Assembly: GCA_035235625.1 (NCBI GenBank) | Contig: CP141140.1 | Location: 310,001 to 374,000 of the forward strand | Direction: 5' to 3' | Source: Saururus chinensis | Taxonomy: Eukaryota > Streptophyta > Magnoliopsida > Piperales > Saururaceae | DNA length: 64,000 bases | Shown here: positions 1-12,334 of the stretch, one piece after another | Position numbering within the stretch: the stretch's first letter is position 1 | Layout: each line of letters starts with the position of its first letter | Notes under the pieces: generated by a model | The model's database searches: none | What the model saw: only the letters and a program-made list of their open reading frames with translations | What the model was told of the DNA's origin: nothing | Program-made: the position numbers and the translations under genes

Positions 1-3000
1 CAGAAACACGGAGTGCGCACAATCCTTTGAGCAAGAGTAAATCAAAAGGGAAGAAAAAAGTGTTGCTTATCACAAAGTAAACAACAATCTCAAACCCACA
101 AGCTTAGTTTTAAAGCCCACACCGGCTCAAAATAAGTCATAAGCATCACAACTGTAAAATATGACATATATCCAAAACAAGAACCCTACACAAAGGCTCT
201 AACATAAAGCATGAAACAAACGAAAGTAAGTCACACAACGATCTCCATCATCACACCCAAGCTATCTCTGACCTTTCCTCAAAGAGGCAATCCTGTCCGT
301 CTGCGTGTCGCACCACGCAGCCCCAAATCAAAACACAAAAAGAGGGGTGAGTTTAACAAACTTAGCAATGGTTTTAATATCACTAACAACATCGAAAATA
401 CGATAGCATGGCGATATAATCTTTCAAATCAACGATGTACAAGGTGTATCATTTTCTGATCACATATTCACATCACTTAAAAACTGCATCATAATGCATA
501 ATTCAACCTGCATGGATGTATCTCTAACATACATATTCCCACATGCATAGTATCAAATCAAACTGCATGGATGTATCTCAAACATACATATTCCCACATG
601 CATTATTTCACAATTCAACCTGCATGGATGTATCTTTAACATACATATTCCACAAGCATAACATCAACAACAACCTGCATGGATGTATCTCTAACATACA
701 TATTCCACATGCATAACATCAAAATCAACATGCATGGATGTATCTCTAACATACATATTCCCACATGCATAGTATCAAATCAAACTGCATGGATGTATCT
801 CAAACATACATATTCCCACATGCATTATTTCACAATTCAACCTGCATGGATGTATCTCTAACATACATATTCCACATGCATAACATCAACAACAACCTGC
901 ATGGATGTATCTCTAACATACATATTCCACATGCATAACATCAAAATCAACATGCATGGATGTATCTCTAACATACATATTCCACATGCATTATATCAAC
1001 ATCAACCTGCATGGATGTATCTCTAACATACATATTCTACATGCATAACATCAAAATCAACATGCATGGATGTATCTCTAACATACATATTCCACATGCA
1101 TTACATCAACATCAACCTGCATGGATGTATCTCTAACATACATATTCCACATGCATAACATCAAAATCAACATGCATTGATGTATCTCTAACATACATAT
1201 TCTACATGCATAACATCAAAATCAACATGCATGGATGTATCTCTAACATACATATTCCACATGCATAACATCAAAATCAACCTCCATCAAGGAGTAATCA
1301 CACAGACAGGAGCATAGACAAGGCCACGAAGGCGTGTCATGGTCCAAAATTCTACACAAGAATTCAAGAAAGATAGGGGTTGTCAAGCCCTAATACTGCT
1401 CGCCCTGGACGATCCTGGCCAAGGATGTCTCATTCTCACACAGAGAATCTAGAGCAGGGATGTTCGCCCAGGGACATCTCCTGCGGAGGGAAGAGCCCGA
1501 GTTCTCACACAGAGAACCCTAGAACACGTGGTAGCGGGGTGCACACGACATACCACACTGGATTCTCAGGGTCCAGATGACACACATAATAACATTCTCA
1601 CAATCCGCAAAACAAGTACACAATTCGTCCCCACATCATTCCATTTAACAAGACTCAACCCGGGGAGTGCACTCGTTCCACACAGGAACTTCAAATCGTT
1701 CCACACAGGAACTTCAAAATAAAATTTGTCATTTCGGACCAATCAACTTGTGATTAATCCACGACCGATCAATCCGGCACACAATTCCATCACATTGCAT
1801 CCAATCGGTTAAATTCGATTAATCACGATGAAGCCTCAATTGGAAATCCATTTTCATGATGCATGCGGCATGGTACATACATGGGCAAAGCATACATGAA
1901 TCCTAATCCATGATAAGTGCTCTCATTAGCCCCTAATCCATCATTCATAATCACAATATCAAGCTTCAACATCATTATTTAACCCCACATGTGTGTGTAT
2001 CTAGTAGAAGCATTTCACATAATGCATGCCAACATGCTTGAAATTAAACTCACTACCACACTACACATGTGAATTTCCATCTAAACATGAATTCCAGCGG
2101 AAATCATAAAAGAAGAATCGTTGAAATCATATCTAAATTCAAAACTCAACCACAAAGGCTAAACACATATAACATCACTCATTTCATCATTGAGTCATGG
2201 CATTCACCAATATCCACACACCACTAACCACAATCTATCATGACAAATCAGTCCAACAATAATTGTAGTCCTACTGAAAATATGCTTAACCAAAGGGAAA
2301 CAACCATTCATAATTTCAAGATAACGATTCCAACATCATGCCACAAAACATAAGTCATTCCACCATCTCTAAGCATATATCTCAACTTCATAAACTTAAT
2401 AGCATGAATTTCCAGTAGCCTAACATAGCTTAAAACACTCCACATTCATATAAAATTGGCAAGCTAAAGTGGAATCATCAAAATAGACATCATATACACA
2501 ACGTACAATTTCCTGTGTAGCCGATCGATCGCCCTTCAGGCCGTTCGATCAGTTACACGCAAAATTTTGAAATTTACAGTTCAGCCGATCGATCGCCCTG
2601 TAGGGCCGATCGATCGCCAACACGGCAGAACAATCATCTTCTTCCTTTTGCAAATCCAAACCGAAACACCATAGATAATACTTCAAATCCACATCTAACA
2701 CCCTAATCATCATCAAAAGTCCTCCTTGACTTCCAGAATGTCAAACCAAACCATAATAATACAAAACCCTAAGAAATCGGGATTAAATAATTCTATTTTC
2801 TAATCTTACCATTAACACACTAAATCAAGCAAACTCCATTCGAAATAAGCCAAAAATGAAGAGTTTTACCATGGACAAACAGAGATTTTGAAGACCCATT
2901 ACCTCAGCACTTGATTAAGCTCATATTGAAGAGTCACCCTTCTTGAAATCCTTGAAAACACAATGAGTTTGAATTAAACTCTAATAGAAATCGATTTACT

Positions 3001-3720
3001 CAAGAAATCCCTAATTAAACCTTAGATCTAGGGCTTGTTGGTAGTAAAAATCGAATTTTGAATGTTAGGGTTTGTAGTAAAACACAAATCAGTATCTTTT
3101 GATGGTAAAAAATGAATTGAATCAAGGGGAAAATAGTAGATTTGGAAGAAATTAAGAAGAAAGCCATGGATTCGTGCTTAATTAGAGTAAGTTTACCTTA
3201 ATCGGCTTCTAATTCGGGCCTAAGTGGGGATTAGGCCAGCCCTCCTTCCTTAGCCTATTCCCAAAAATAGAAATGGCTCAGGTTTTCCCTTTTATAGTAA
3301 GGGTTGGGGTATGCATAGGTAAGTTTTGGGGTGTAAATATAAAAAGTAGGCTAAAAGTGGTTATTTTACAAATTTAAGCACAATTTAAGCCTAATAAAAT
3401 TCTGAAAATTTTTGTGGGACCTTAAGTATATGTCTAGGTTCATTTGACACAAAAAATAAAATTTTCGACGGTGGGGCCCACAGGGGTCCTGCCAAAACCC
3501 TAATTTTTGGAAAAATAGTGAAAATTCTGAAAAATCCCAAAAATTCACATTTGGTCTAAAATCACTTAAAACCACTAATATTGAAGTTAATTTTGGTTAA
3601 AACCATCACAAACTCTATTTATTTACAAAATCACCGAATAAGATCAGAAAACGCGTTAATGTCACGATAACCCATAATTAAAGAAAACCAAAACCCGGTT
3701 TAAAGATGAGGGTCCTTACA
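1..3720 (-). mobile_element. Long LTR, family A, copy 1 (truncated by window start)
   Basis: This stretch matches, over nearly its whole length and in the same orientation, the complete LTR at 59634-63096; a third copy at 44213-47643 is inverted. The + strand right end reads ...GGGTCCTTACA, so the minus strand begins TGTAAGGACCC, a typical LTR 5' end. A TATA box (TATAAAA on the minus strand, 3290-3296) lies about 430 bp inside, giving minus transcription. By comparison with copy 3, roughly 130 bp of the LTR 3' end lies left of base 1. The right flank (ACCAC) is the expected target-site duplication to look for outside. No coding sequence is present; short ORFs are chance. Long LTRs with internal subrepeats occur in Ty3-gypsy chromoviruses (Del/Tekay); that assignment is inference. 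Confidence 0.9.
502..1282. repeat. Tandem subrepeats in LTR A copy 1 (about 14 x 55 bp)
   Basis: About fourteen direct repeats with the core CATGGATGTATCTCTAACAT followed by ACATATTCCACATGCATAACATC; starts fall near 512, 566, 622, 678, 732, 787, 844, 900, 954, 1009, 1064, 1119, 1175 and 1228. Units differ by a few substitutions. The other two family-A LTRs carry about five and seven units at the matching place, so the array expands and contracts. Repeats are directly adjacent without unique spacers, so this is not a CRISPR. Confidence 0.93.
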
Positions 3721-3950
3721 ACCACTGCTGCCACCACCACCATTGCCATCACCACCCCTACCACCGCTACCACCATAACCACCACCGCCACCACTATCAC
3801 CACCACCGCCACCACTACCGCCGCAACTACCACCGCTACCACCGCCACTACCACCATAGCTGTCATTGCCACCGCCACCACCATTACCGCCACCAACACC
3901 ACCATAGCTGTCGCCACCACCGTTACCACCTCTGTCACCATCAATTTTCT
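3721..3950. repeat. Imperfect (ACC)n trinucleotide microsatellite
   Basis: The sequence directly after LTR copy 1 is almost entirely ACC triplets with scattered substitutions. It opens reading frames on both strands (Thr-rich on +, Gly/Ser-rich and Val-rich on -), all explained by the triplet repeat. It abuts the LTR terminus, so it is probably the pre-insertion flanking DNA. Confidence 0.9.
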
Positions 3951-4195
3951 CCAACATCATTTGTGCAACCAAACAGTGGAAATTTTTTAGGAATCTCTTA
4001 ATTTTTCTTTCACTTGGATTCACTTTCTCTTTCTTTTTCCCTTTCCCTTGGTTTCCACTAATCCAAATAGACCCTTAGACAAATGTTTCATCATTCGTCT
4101 CAACTATGCATGTTCAAGCTATTTATTGAAAAAGAAACCCAAGTGCCTAGTTTTGAAAGTGAATGGGAGGGTGTAAGTAGGAGCTCTCAAAGAAA

Positions 4196-4797
4196 TTTTT
4201 GTCGTGGAAGGTACATGCAAATTCGAGTGGATAAAAGAATGATAGTATGCCCATGATAGTAGTGTCAAACGAATGCCATAGGTTGTCTACACCTATTGAT
4301 GATGGAAGTGGACCTAGTTAGATTACCTCTCACATGAGGTGATATTATTCAAAGAATGAAGGAAAGGTTCCATGTGGATATTTCTTATAAAAGGCATGGG
4401 CGTCAAGGAATATAGCTATTAAAGACAGTTATGGAGATTTGGTTAAATCATACAAATTGTTGCAAATGTACCTCAAGGCAATAGAAGATGTGAATCCTGG
4501 TACCGTTTATGAGTTAAAATCTGATGAAGTGGAAGGTAGCCATCATCGGAGATTTAAGAGTATGTTTTTCGGTATTTGGGCCATATATACTAGGTTTTAG
4601 GCATTGCATCCCTATGATTGGTGTCAATGTCACTCATTTGTACAACAAGTATCCTAAATCTCTTATTGCAGCAACAACTATAGATGGGAATAAGGGTTTA
4701 TTTCATCTAGCTTTTGGGTTAGTATTAAAGGAGAATTACCTAAATTAGAAATGGTTCTTAAATCAATTGAGGGAGAAGGTACTTAAGGGTTTTAAAT
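4196..4797 (+). pseudogene. Mutator-like (MULE/MuDR) transposase fragment, broken
   Basis: Translation in shifting frames gives MuDR-type landmarks: IKDSYGDLVKSYKLLQ and YLKAIEDVNPGT (about 4415-4505), then GFRHCIPMIGVNVTHLYNKY, AATTIDGNKGLFHLAFGLV and WFLNQLREKVL (4590-4790). This matches the region before and around the first catalytic Asp of MULE transposases. Frameshifts and stops interrupt it, and the Asp expected in the I-D-G-T-H-L type motif is Asn here (VNVTHL), so it is dead on two counts. No terminal inverted repeats are found. The 245 bp before it (3951-4195) hold nothing recognisable. Confidence 0.8.
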
Positions 4798-5502
4798 AAA
4801 GATAAAGGTCACATTAATACCACGACATTATCATGATGAATCATGGCATCAACCTCATGCATAACAATCTTAACAACACAAAAGCACATCAACCCTAGAC
4901 ACATCCAACCTTTGGGAATCATCTTAACCATGAAACACATATCCTCAAACAATACTTGTGCATTATGGTCCAATCATATTTCATAATTGCATATGCACAA
5001 CCTGTGCATTCATTCAAATCTAGTAATCCATACACATCTTGCATGAACAAGTAATATACTCCATATTTATCCTGCGTATTCGAATGTAACTATTCACATT
5101 CATCCTGCATGTTCAAATATCATCATTCCCTACACAACACGTGCAATTATAAGCATCTAGTTCATACACTACATGTGTAAATACCACGATGAATGTTTCT
5201 TGGTAAGAAATTAACCAGCTCACCTTGGCCAAAGCCGAAGCAGACCTGCTCACCCTGTATATCCAAAAAGAAAGTCTGAATTCCTAAAGAAAACTGGAGT
5301 AGCTTGGGTAAATCCTGATTGGAAATTACCCCTTGGTAAGCCTATGCACATGGACATACCAGCTTGATTCTTAAGTCCAGAAAGGTCACAATAGTTTATC
5401 TCATTTTAGTAAATCTGCTCTTCACCAGGGGAGAAAACACTCCTTCAAGGGGCTGCAAAACCTTCCCATAGGACAGAAAGACACGTCGTCAAGCAATGTA
5501 AA
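4798..5502 (-). mobile_element. LTR relic, left part (interrupted by LTR at 5503)
   Basis: Non-coding DNA with loose repeats around a CATCCTGCATGTTCAAAT-like core (4850-5190), then a block resembling 39600-40190 inside the gypsy LTR at 39060-41040. It stops where the TG...CA element 5503-7460 begins and similar LTR sequence resumes at 7461, so I read it as an older LTR split by a younger one. Strand is inferred from the relative at 39060-41040; outer limits are uncertain. Confidence 0.5.
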
Positions 5503-7460
5503 TGTAGCGCCCCGGCTTTTTGAATTACTTTAAAGATTGAAGTGCCACCAATTTGTAATGATAAAATATAGGCCAAGATCAATCGTGTACAGAAGAGTAA
5601 CTATTTATTAATTTATGTAATTATAAAAACTTTACAAAATAAGGCTTATCATGCCTTAGCAAAATCAAAGTCGCGCGATGTACAGAATAAATACAAAACA
5701 AAAGGACTTGACAAAATAAATCTAAGCGTAGACCTTTTGAAGTTCTATGTGCAATCTTCATTAACAACTTCTTTATTCGGACCTACAATGTCTAAAGGTG
5801 GGTGAGTATAATTATACTCAATAGATAAAATTAAATTCTATTAGCATGCTAAAACGTAAAGCATAAAAAAATATGTATAAAATATTCTCATAATAATTTA
5901 TATTCAAAAGTCGATTCAAAATAATATTATCAACTAATAGGATCCAACACACTTCTTATACGGAAAGTTAGATAAAATAGTTCTTCACAGAATCCATTAA
6001 ACTCGTATAAATAGTTCCTAACAAGAATTCTATAAATAATTTAAAATCGGATAAATCCTCATTCACAGAATGTCATTGATATCAAAGCGTAAAAGGATTA
6101 GAATAAAGATGATCTTCCCACAATATCCAACTTCATGGGCGCGTTATATGACATAATAGGCAGTACCTAGGAGTTATAACTCCAATAGCTTTTGGGCTTT
6201 ATACTAAATAGCTACCCTTTAAAATTGATGATAGTTTTTGGTCTTTATACTAAATAACTACCCTTCAAATCTGGTCAAAATTATTTATAAATGTACTTCA
6301 AATAATAATAATATTTAAAAAATGTATCACGACAAAATCCCATTAAGATGCGTACACAACGCTATTATTTTAGCACATGTCCACCCTTAATATATAATAT
6401 CCATTTTAAAAATAATATTTTATTTAAAAGACGAGTAAATTAAGAAATAGAACGCCTAGTCATAGCATCGAATTAGAGGTTAAAACCACCTACCCTTTGT
6501 TTTTTAAATTAACCAGAGTAACGGCTAGCGGTCGGGGCCTTATCTCGTTCCTAGGCTTAGGAGTGGCGGGTGGAACCTTCCCTCCCACGGGGACAAGATC
6601 TCCTTCCAGGCTGGAAAGCGGTGTACGGAGCCTCCCCTTGCGCCGAGAAGAATTCTTCTTTTGGACCAGAAGTTGCAGACAAAGTCTCCCCTATAACTAG
6701 GACATTTTCTTCCTCCCGGTCCGAAAGCAACAGACGAAGCCTCCCTTACCAGTCATTTCTCCCCTTTAGAGTAGCTAAATCAAAAAATGGACCCCTCTAC
6801 AATGTAGAGCGCCCTCGAATTTGCTAGGAACAGTTTTTGAAAAGAAGAAATCAGGCAAAAAATAGCTTAGAAACATGTTTAGAAATTCTAATAGCACGCA
6901 GAGGTCAGGAGAAGGGTGTGGGGCGAGTTGAAACTCCCCACCCTCCCCTTTATAGGGAAGAGAAGCCGTCAGATGCGTGATACATGTCGTGCATCTAATG
7001 GCACTGCAAAAGCATGGCTCCTACTACCCATCCCCTGCGAGCTAGCCGCAGCAGGTCACCTGTAGCAGCATGTGGCATCAGCCCACTAACAAAAAAAAAA
7101 TATTATTTTTTTATTTTTAAAATTTTGTATTTTAATGAAAACAAAATTTAAAACTTTAAACAGGTGTAACTACTTACCTTGAACTCGGAATTTTGCGTTC
7201 TTGGTACAGTTGGACTCATATAGATGAGCCCTGCCTACAACACGCTTCTTGAGGCCATAACCTATGTTCCTGGTGTCTGATTTACACATTCTTGGGCTCA
7301 ATACATTCGTCTCTCCAAGCCCTATCAAATATTTTAAGGCTCCTCTAAATGAATCAAACTCAAAATGGTCCATTTCTAAGAAAAACTGTTATTGGTCCTA
7401 AAACTCTCTAATGGGCCCAACCGTTCAAATTTCAAAACATTGAAATCTTGGGGTATTACA
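5503..7460 (-). mobile_element. Solo LTR (1958 bp) nested in an older LTR
   Basis: The block starts TGTAGCGCCCCGG and ends GGGTATTACA, so both strands begin TGTA and end with CA, as LTRs do. A TATA-like CTATAAAGG on the minus strand near 6950, about 500 bp from the 7460 end, indicates minus orientation. Flanking 5-mers are GTAAA (5498-5502) and ATAAA (7461-7465), a target-site duplication with one mismatch. The bases on either side belong to one LTR-like sequence, supporting insertion. No coding capacity. Confidence 0.7.
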
Positions 7461-8475
7461 ATAAAATCGGCAATTAATCTCCGATACAACTAATCTAGAA
7501 GCTACGACACCCAATCAGTTAATCACGATTAAATACAGTTAATCATGGCTTTACAAGTCATTTTCATGATGTATATAACATATGTATGTAAACAATGTTT
7601 TAGAGATGTAAGCATAGGTAAACATATACTAATAAGTTCTATTATGCATTAAATATCATCCATTCATGACAAATAAAGTCATGTAAGCATGGGTAAAAAT
7701 ATATATGATGGTCGTGTTCATAGTTAAGCTAAAACATGTGGAACATGGTTCATTTATAATTAATGTGACATGAGCAAGCATTCATACTCTCTTATGGTCA
7801 TAAGCTACTGGAATCATTGAGTAAACATGAAAAAATAATTGAAATATGGCTTTAAGACTAGTAGGGCATCATACTAAGCTTAAACATACATAGTCATCTC
7901 TATAATTATGCTTAAACACATAGAACATGGTTCATATGTAATTAATATGACATGTGCAAGCTTTCATACTTCCCTTTGACCATAATCTACTGGAATTATG
8001 AAATAAAAAAGAAGAAATTGTCAAAAACCATTCAAAAATGAAATAAAATAAAAAATGTTACAATAGATCAATTGGCCATTCGAACGGCAAATGACTGGTA
8101 GTTTGATCGGCTCGACAGGATGATTGAACGAGCAGCCCAAAACTATAAACAATTTGTCTTCTTTGTGTCGAAACTGAACCAAATTCATTCTAAAAATCCA
8201 TAAAAAATTTAAAACTTCATGAAACTTCATAAATTCATTACCTAAGCCTAAAATATGATAGATCTAATATTTCTCATACTTAAACATGCATAAACAACAT
8301 TAAATCATCTATTTTAGAAGAATTACTACAACCTATCAAAAATATTTAAGAACTTGAATCAACCCACATTCGTGGTGCTAAATGCAAGAAAACCTATTGA
8401 AATGAAAATCCCTTACCTATATTCGGATTGTAGACCTCTTGAATGATCTACAAGTTCAATAATCCCTACCCACAA
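7461..8475 (-). mobile_element. LTR relic, right part (resembles LTR family A)
   Basis: Resumes after the nested LTR. The stretch with AATCAGTTAATCACGATTAA and TCATTTTCATGATGTATAT (7513-7575) parallels 1775-1865 in LTR A, and 7740-8450 parallels 51400-51870. It includes a diverged version of the palindromic GATCG/TTCGAACG cluster (8075-8135). Non-coding and decayed. It ends around 8475, where gypsy protease coding sequence starts. Confidence 0.55.
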
Positions 8476-8503
8476 AGAGTTGAAACCCACATAAATGACA
8501 CTT

Positions 8504-8930
8504 CAATTAGCTGATAGATCTATAAAAATTCCTCGAGGTATTGTTGAAGATGTTCTGATTAAGGTACACATTTTATTTTCAAGTAGACTTTGTGGTCCTT
8601 GATACTCAGCTTGTTCAAAATATCCATGGGCAAATTCCTGTCATTTTGGGTCGTCCTTTCCTTACTACATCTAATGCTCTAATAAATTATCGAAATAGAG
8701 TGACAAAGCTTTCTTTTGGGAACTAGACATGTGAGTTAAATGTATTTAATATAGGTAGATAACTATCAAACTTTGATGATACTTTTGAGGTTGATATGAT
8801 TGAGAGTTTAGTGGATGATGCTATTTCTTTTATTTATTATGATGATCTACTAAATATTTGTTTAACTAACTCTAATTTAATAAGCAGAATTGTTAAAGAG
8901 AAGATAATTTCTTTAAAGGACCCTGGATGA
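8504..8930 (+). pseudogene. Ty3-gypsy (Athila/Tat type) aspartic protease remnant
   Basis: Translation gives QLADRSIKIPRGIVEDVLIKV, then after a frameshift VVLDTQLVQ and QIPVILGRPFLTTSNALINY. This LADRS...PRG..EDVL...ILGRPFL pattern is characteristic of the protease region in Athila/Tat-clade gypsy polyproteins. Frameshifts and stops break it. No reverse transcriptase, RNase H or integrase follows; the next DNA is the GGAGGCAACCCA motif (about 8980) that normally lies after the polyprotein stop in this clade, so the pol core has been deleted. Confidence 0.78.
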
Positions 8931-10001
8931 GTTTAGATGGAGGTGTGTTTAGCTGAAGACAATAAACTCAACGCTCTTAGGAGGCAACCCAATTTTAGGT
9001 TTTGATAGTTATTTTGTTTACTTTAGTAGTTAGTGTTTTCATTTTCTTTCGTTAGTTTTCAGTTTGTTTATCTTTGTTAATTGCTCTAATCATTATTAGG
9101 GTGTGCTTATATGATTCATTATTGATTTACCCTTATGTGATTATGCTAGTGCTTTATTGACCATATTTTTCTTTTGATAACTATGTACATGAGCACATCA
9201 ACAAAGATACTATCTCTTCTTATTCCTCTTTTCTTATCTTAAGCATTGTATTTATTTTCTTTTATAGATTGAGGATAATGTTTAATTTAGGTTTGGGGGT
9301 GTAGAAAGATATTTTTATTTTATTATTTTAGAGTATGTGTCTTAGTTTTAGTAAAAATGAAAAAAATTTGCAAAAAATTAGATTTATTTTTTTACTTTAG
9401 GTTTTTGTTTATTTATATTGATACTTCTTATAGTCATGTGACTATATTTAATGATATCAGACAATGTAGAACATGTTTATATGACTTGACAGATTTAATA
9501 ATTTTGAATTCTGATTACATCATATTGGTTTATTGTGCTCCTATTTTTAAAAATTAGAAAGACATTTTTCTATGTGAGAATTCGAGCCTTTGATTATGGT
9601 CTTACATCTTGGTGGATATCATTAAATCTAAGTAATTATTTTTTTATGAGAGTAAATCTTTGGCATGATCTAGTAGTATTCGGGTTATCATAATAGAGTT
9701 TTGGGCTTGACTATTCTTATTTTGTAGAACAATCTAGGACTTTCGGTCATCACAATTAAGGTTGATTGTATAATGCACTGAAAAAAGAAGAAGAAAAAAG
9801 AGAGAAGAAAAAAATTGAGTAAAAAATAAATGAATGAAAAAAATTGTAAAGAGCTAAAAAAATATATTAAAGTCTCTCTAATGAGTAGATTGGGACTCGG
9901 CGTGCTATAAGCATAGGGTGTTCGAGTTAAAAGGTAGAGTTGACTAATTTATAACATGCATAGCCTTCCAGGCTATTTGGATCAAGTTATTAAGCCTAGG
10001 G
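8931..10001 (+). mobile_element. Athila/Tat-like gypsy 3' non-coding region, part 1
   Basis: Follows the protease remnant. It contains CTCTTAGGAGGCAACCCA near 8977 and TTTAGGTTTGGGGGTGTAG near 9285, signatures typical of the region downstream of pol in Athila/Tat elements. AT-rich, no credible coding sequence (the short ORF 9357-9557 has no recognisable motif). Interrupted by the solo LTR at 10002 and resuming at 11649. Confidence 0.6.
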
Positions 10002-11643
10002 TGTAATGACCCTAATTTTTTGACACGATATTTTTATAAAATTTATTATTTAGGAATTTCCTAAGTTTAGTTAGAGCTCGTAGAGACAAGCATAACAAGT
10101 CAAACAATACATAAATCGGAGGTCGGGAACAAAAGTTATGACCTCAAGAAGCATGCTCTAACTGACAAGACCCACTTTTAAAATACTGGCAAACTAGTTC
10201 ATAAGTGATCTAGTCTCGTAGGGCTCGTCAATACGGTACCAAGAACGTGCAAAACTGAGTTCAGGATAAGAAGTTACGTTTATTTGAAGTTTTAAAAAAA
10301 ATATTCTAGCTCGGCTCGGCGTAGCGCATAGCTTAGCCACTCGGCGCGTGCCGAATGTGTTTGGTGCTTGACGAGCACATGTTCGTCACACATTTCATGA
10401 CAAAAGTGCATTCATCACGCATGCGCCACTATTTCGGGGGCGCCCATCAGAACAGCGGCGGCATTGCCATTGCCTGTGGCGGCGCTGCCGTTTCTGGCGG
10501 CGCACCGCTCTCCCCTCCACCTATAAATTAATCTCTCTGGCCAGTTTTTTTTACCAAAGTCCAGTTCTTACCCTCTTCACTGTTTTCATTGCTTTTGACC
10601 CGTTTTAAGTCCGAATTACCTGATCCAATACTCGTTTCCTACTAAATTGAAGGTGCTTTATGCACCGGAAGGGTTATTTTTTCGAGGTAACCTCTCTAAA
10701 ACCCAGAAAAATGTGCCCCTTCCCTAATCCTCCTTTTTCTTCTTTTTACTATTTCTGGACCGTTTCAAATCCTTTTCGCTCTGTTCAAAAGCCCAACCCC
10801 ACTAAATCATGTGTGTTCTACGCATTGGGACCATTATTCTGCTGAAATTTCCCCTCAAAGGCTAATATCTTAAGAAGGGAATCTCTTTATTCTACGAGGG
10901 GATTTCTTTATATTCTGTACGTGTTATAGGTAAGTGGCTTTAAATTCTAATTGTATGCCGAGATTTTGACTTGCCAAAGTTCTGCTAAAGGTTTTTCTGA
11001 AAAGAAACTCTATCTGTAAAAGCTTCTCCTCTTTTCAAAAAATTCTCCTAGTTTTAGGTAATCGTACCCTCTGGATAGTTCTTGGTTTCTTGAAACTAAG
11101 GATTATTATGATGCTTATGGATACCACCAAATTTGGCATCTGACGCACACAGGACTGGGATATCATAGGAAATTCTCTTTCCTTCCGTTTTCCATTGCCC
11201 CATGTGCACGGGTGTAAGTCGTTTGATATCGCGACATTCTGTGACTCTGTTCTCAAACTTTTATCATTTTCTGAATGATTTTAAAAGAAAGATGGCATGA
11301 TATTTTACGTGCACAAAGCATATTTTTAGAACTTAACTCAGCTTATTGAGTATGAATTTACTCACCCACACCCCTAGATTTTGTAGATGTGTGACTCGAA
11401 TATGAAGGAATCGATGAAGAGCTTTCTTAAATTACAGTTTTTGTACTCTTTTTGTACTTTATGTAAATTTTGTACTAACTAATATATAAAGGCATGTTGT
11501 GTCCAATTTTGAAAATCTTTATATAATACAAAGTATGTGATAATTACTCTTTTGGTACACGGTGATCCTTGACAATCGTAATTAAATTTCGTTACATTTT
11601 CAAAAATTATCTTCTTTTATTAGATAAATCGAGGGGAGTTACA
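10002..11643 (+). mobile_element. Solo LTR (family E, 1642 bp) with perfect TSD TAGGG
   Basis: Begins TGTAATGACCC and ends GGGAGTTACA. It is flanked by identical 5-mers TAGGG at 9997-10001 and 11644-11648, the expected target-site duplication. A TATA-like CTATAAATTAA at about 10521 gives + orientation. No primer-binding site, polypurine tract or coding sequence adjoins it, so it is a recombined solo LTR inside the gypsy remnant. A truncated relative lies at 26300-27002. Confidence 0.88.
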
Positions 11644-11648
11644 TAGGG

Positions 11649-12334
11649 GGTGCTTCAACACCTAGTGTCCTAAGCCAACTGGATTGAGAATCACTGGCCT
11701 AACACTTGTTACATGGATCTTATAGAAAGCTTAAGAAGGCTAAGCCTTACACATGTCATGTGAGATGAGCATAAAATTCTAGTGGATATTATACAGTTAT
11801 ATCCTAAATAGGTTTTCAGGTAATCTAGGGTGTTTTACTTTTCAAGGAAGGTTTTGCATGATTTTCTATTATGATTTATTGAAGATGAATGGATGCCAAT
11901 GTTTATTTTTTGAGTGTTAAATTGAAATTTCTAAGTGGACATGAGATACATTGAGTTGTGCGATTCATAAAATTGGGATTATATAATTACTTAAAATTGT
12001 CTGTTTTTAAAATTATTGTGTCATGCATGAGTACTTACCACCAATATGAAGTTGTTAGAATGAATTATTGTTTTAGAAGAAAAGTTGTATTATGTATTAC
12101 ACTTATTGATTCTTTATTATGTCTATTTTTTATTTTGAATTTTGTGGGTATATTCACTAGAAACCCTCACAAGACTATAACTCGTCCAATAGTGTAAGTT
12201 AGGGGTTTAAAGGCTTGTTGTATATGATAAATGCAATTGAGATTTTCTACAAAAATAGAGTAGTTTGTTTTGTTTTTATGTTGTTTTATTTTAGTTTTGT
12301 TCGAGGATTAGCAAAAAGTAAGTTTGGGGGTATT
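11649..12334 (+). mobile_element. Athila/Tat-like gypsy 3' region, part 2, with polypurine tract
   Basis: Continuation after the solo LTR. It ends with TCGAGGATTAGCAAAAAGTA and then AGTTTGGGGGTATT (12301-12334), a block that in Athila/Tat elements lies just before the 3' LTR and includes the plus-strand polypurine primer AGTTTGGGGG. The ORF 11958-12197 is AT-rich with no recognised domain. Confidence 0.6.

Noticed and set aside
502..1282. Regularly spaced repeats resembling a CRISPR array
   Set aside because: Plant nuclear context, units are directly adjacent with no unique spacers, no cas genes, and the array lies in an LTR.
3678..4023. Overlapping ORFs on both strands encoding Val-, Gly- or Thr-rich proteins
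   Set aside because: They translate an ACC/GGT trinucleotide microsatellite in different frames; no codon-usage or domain support.
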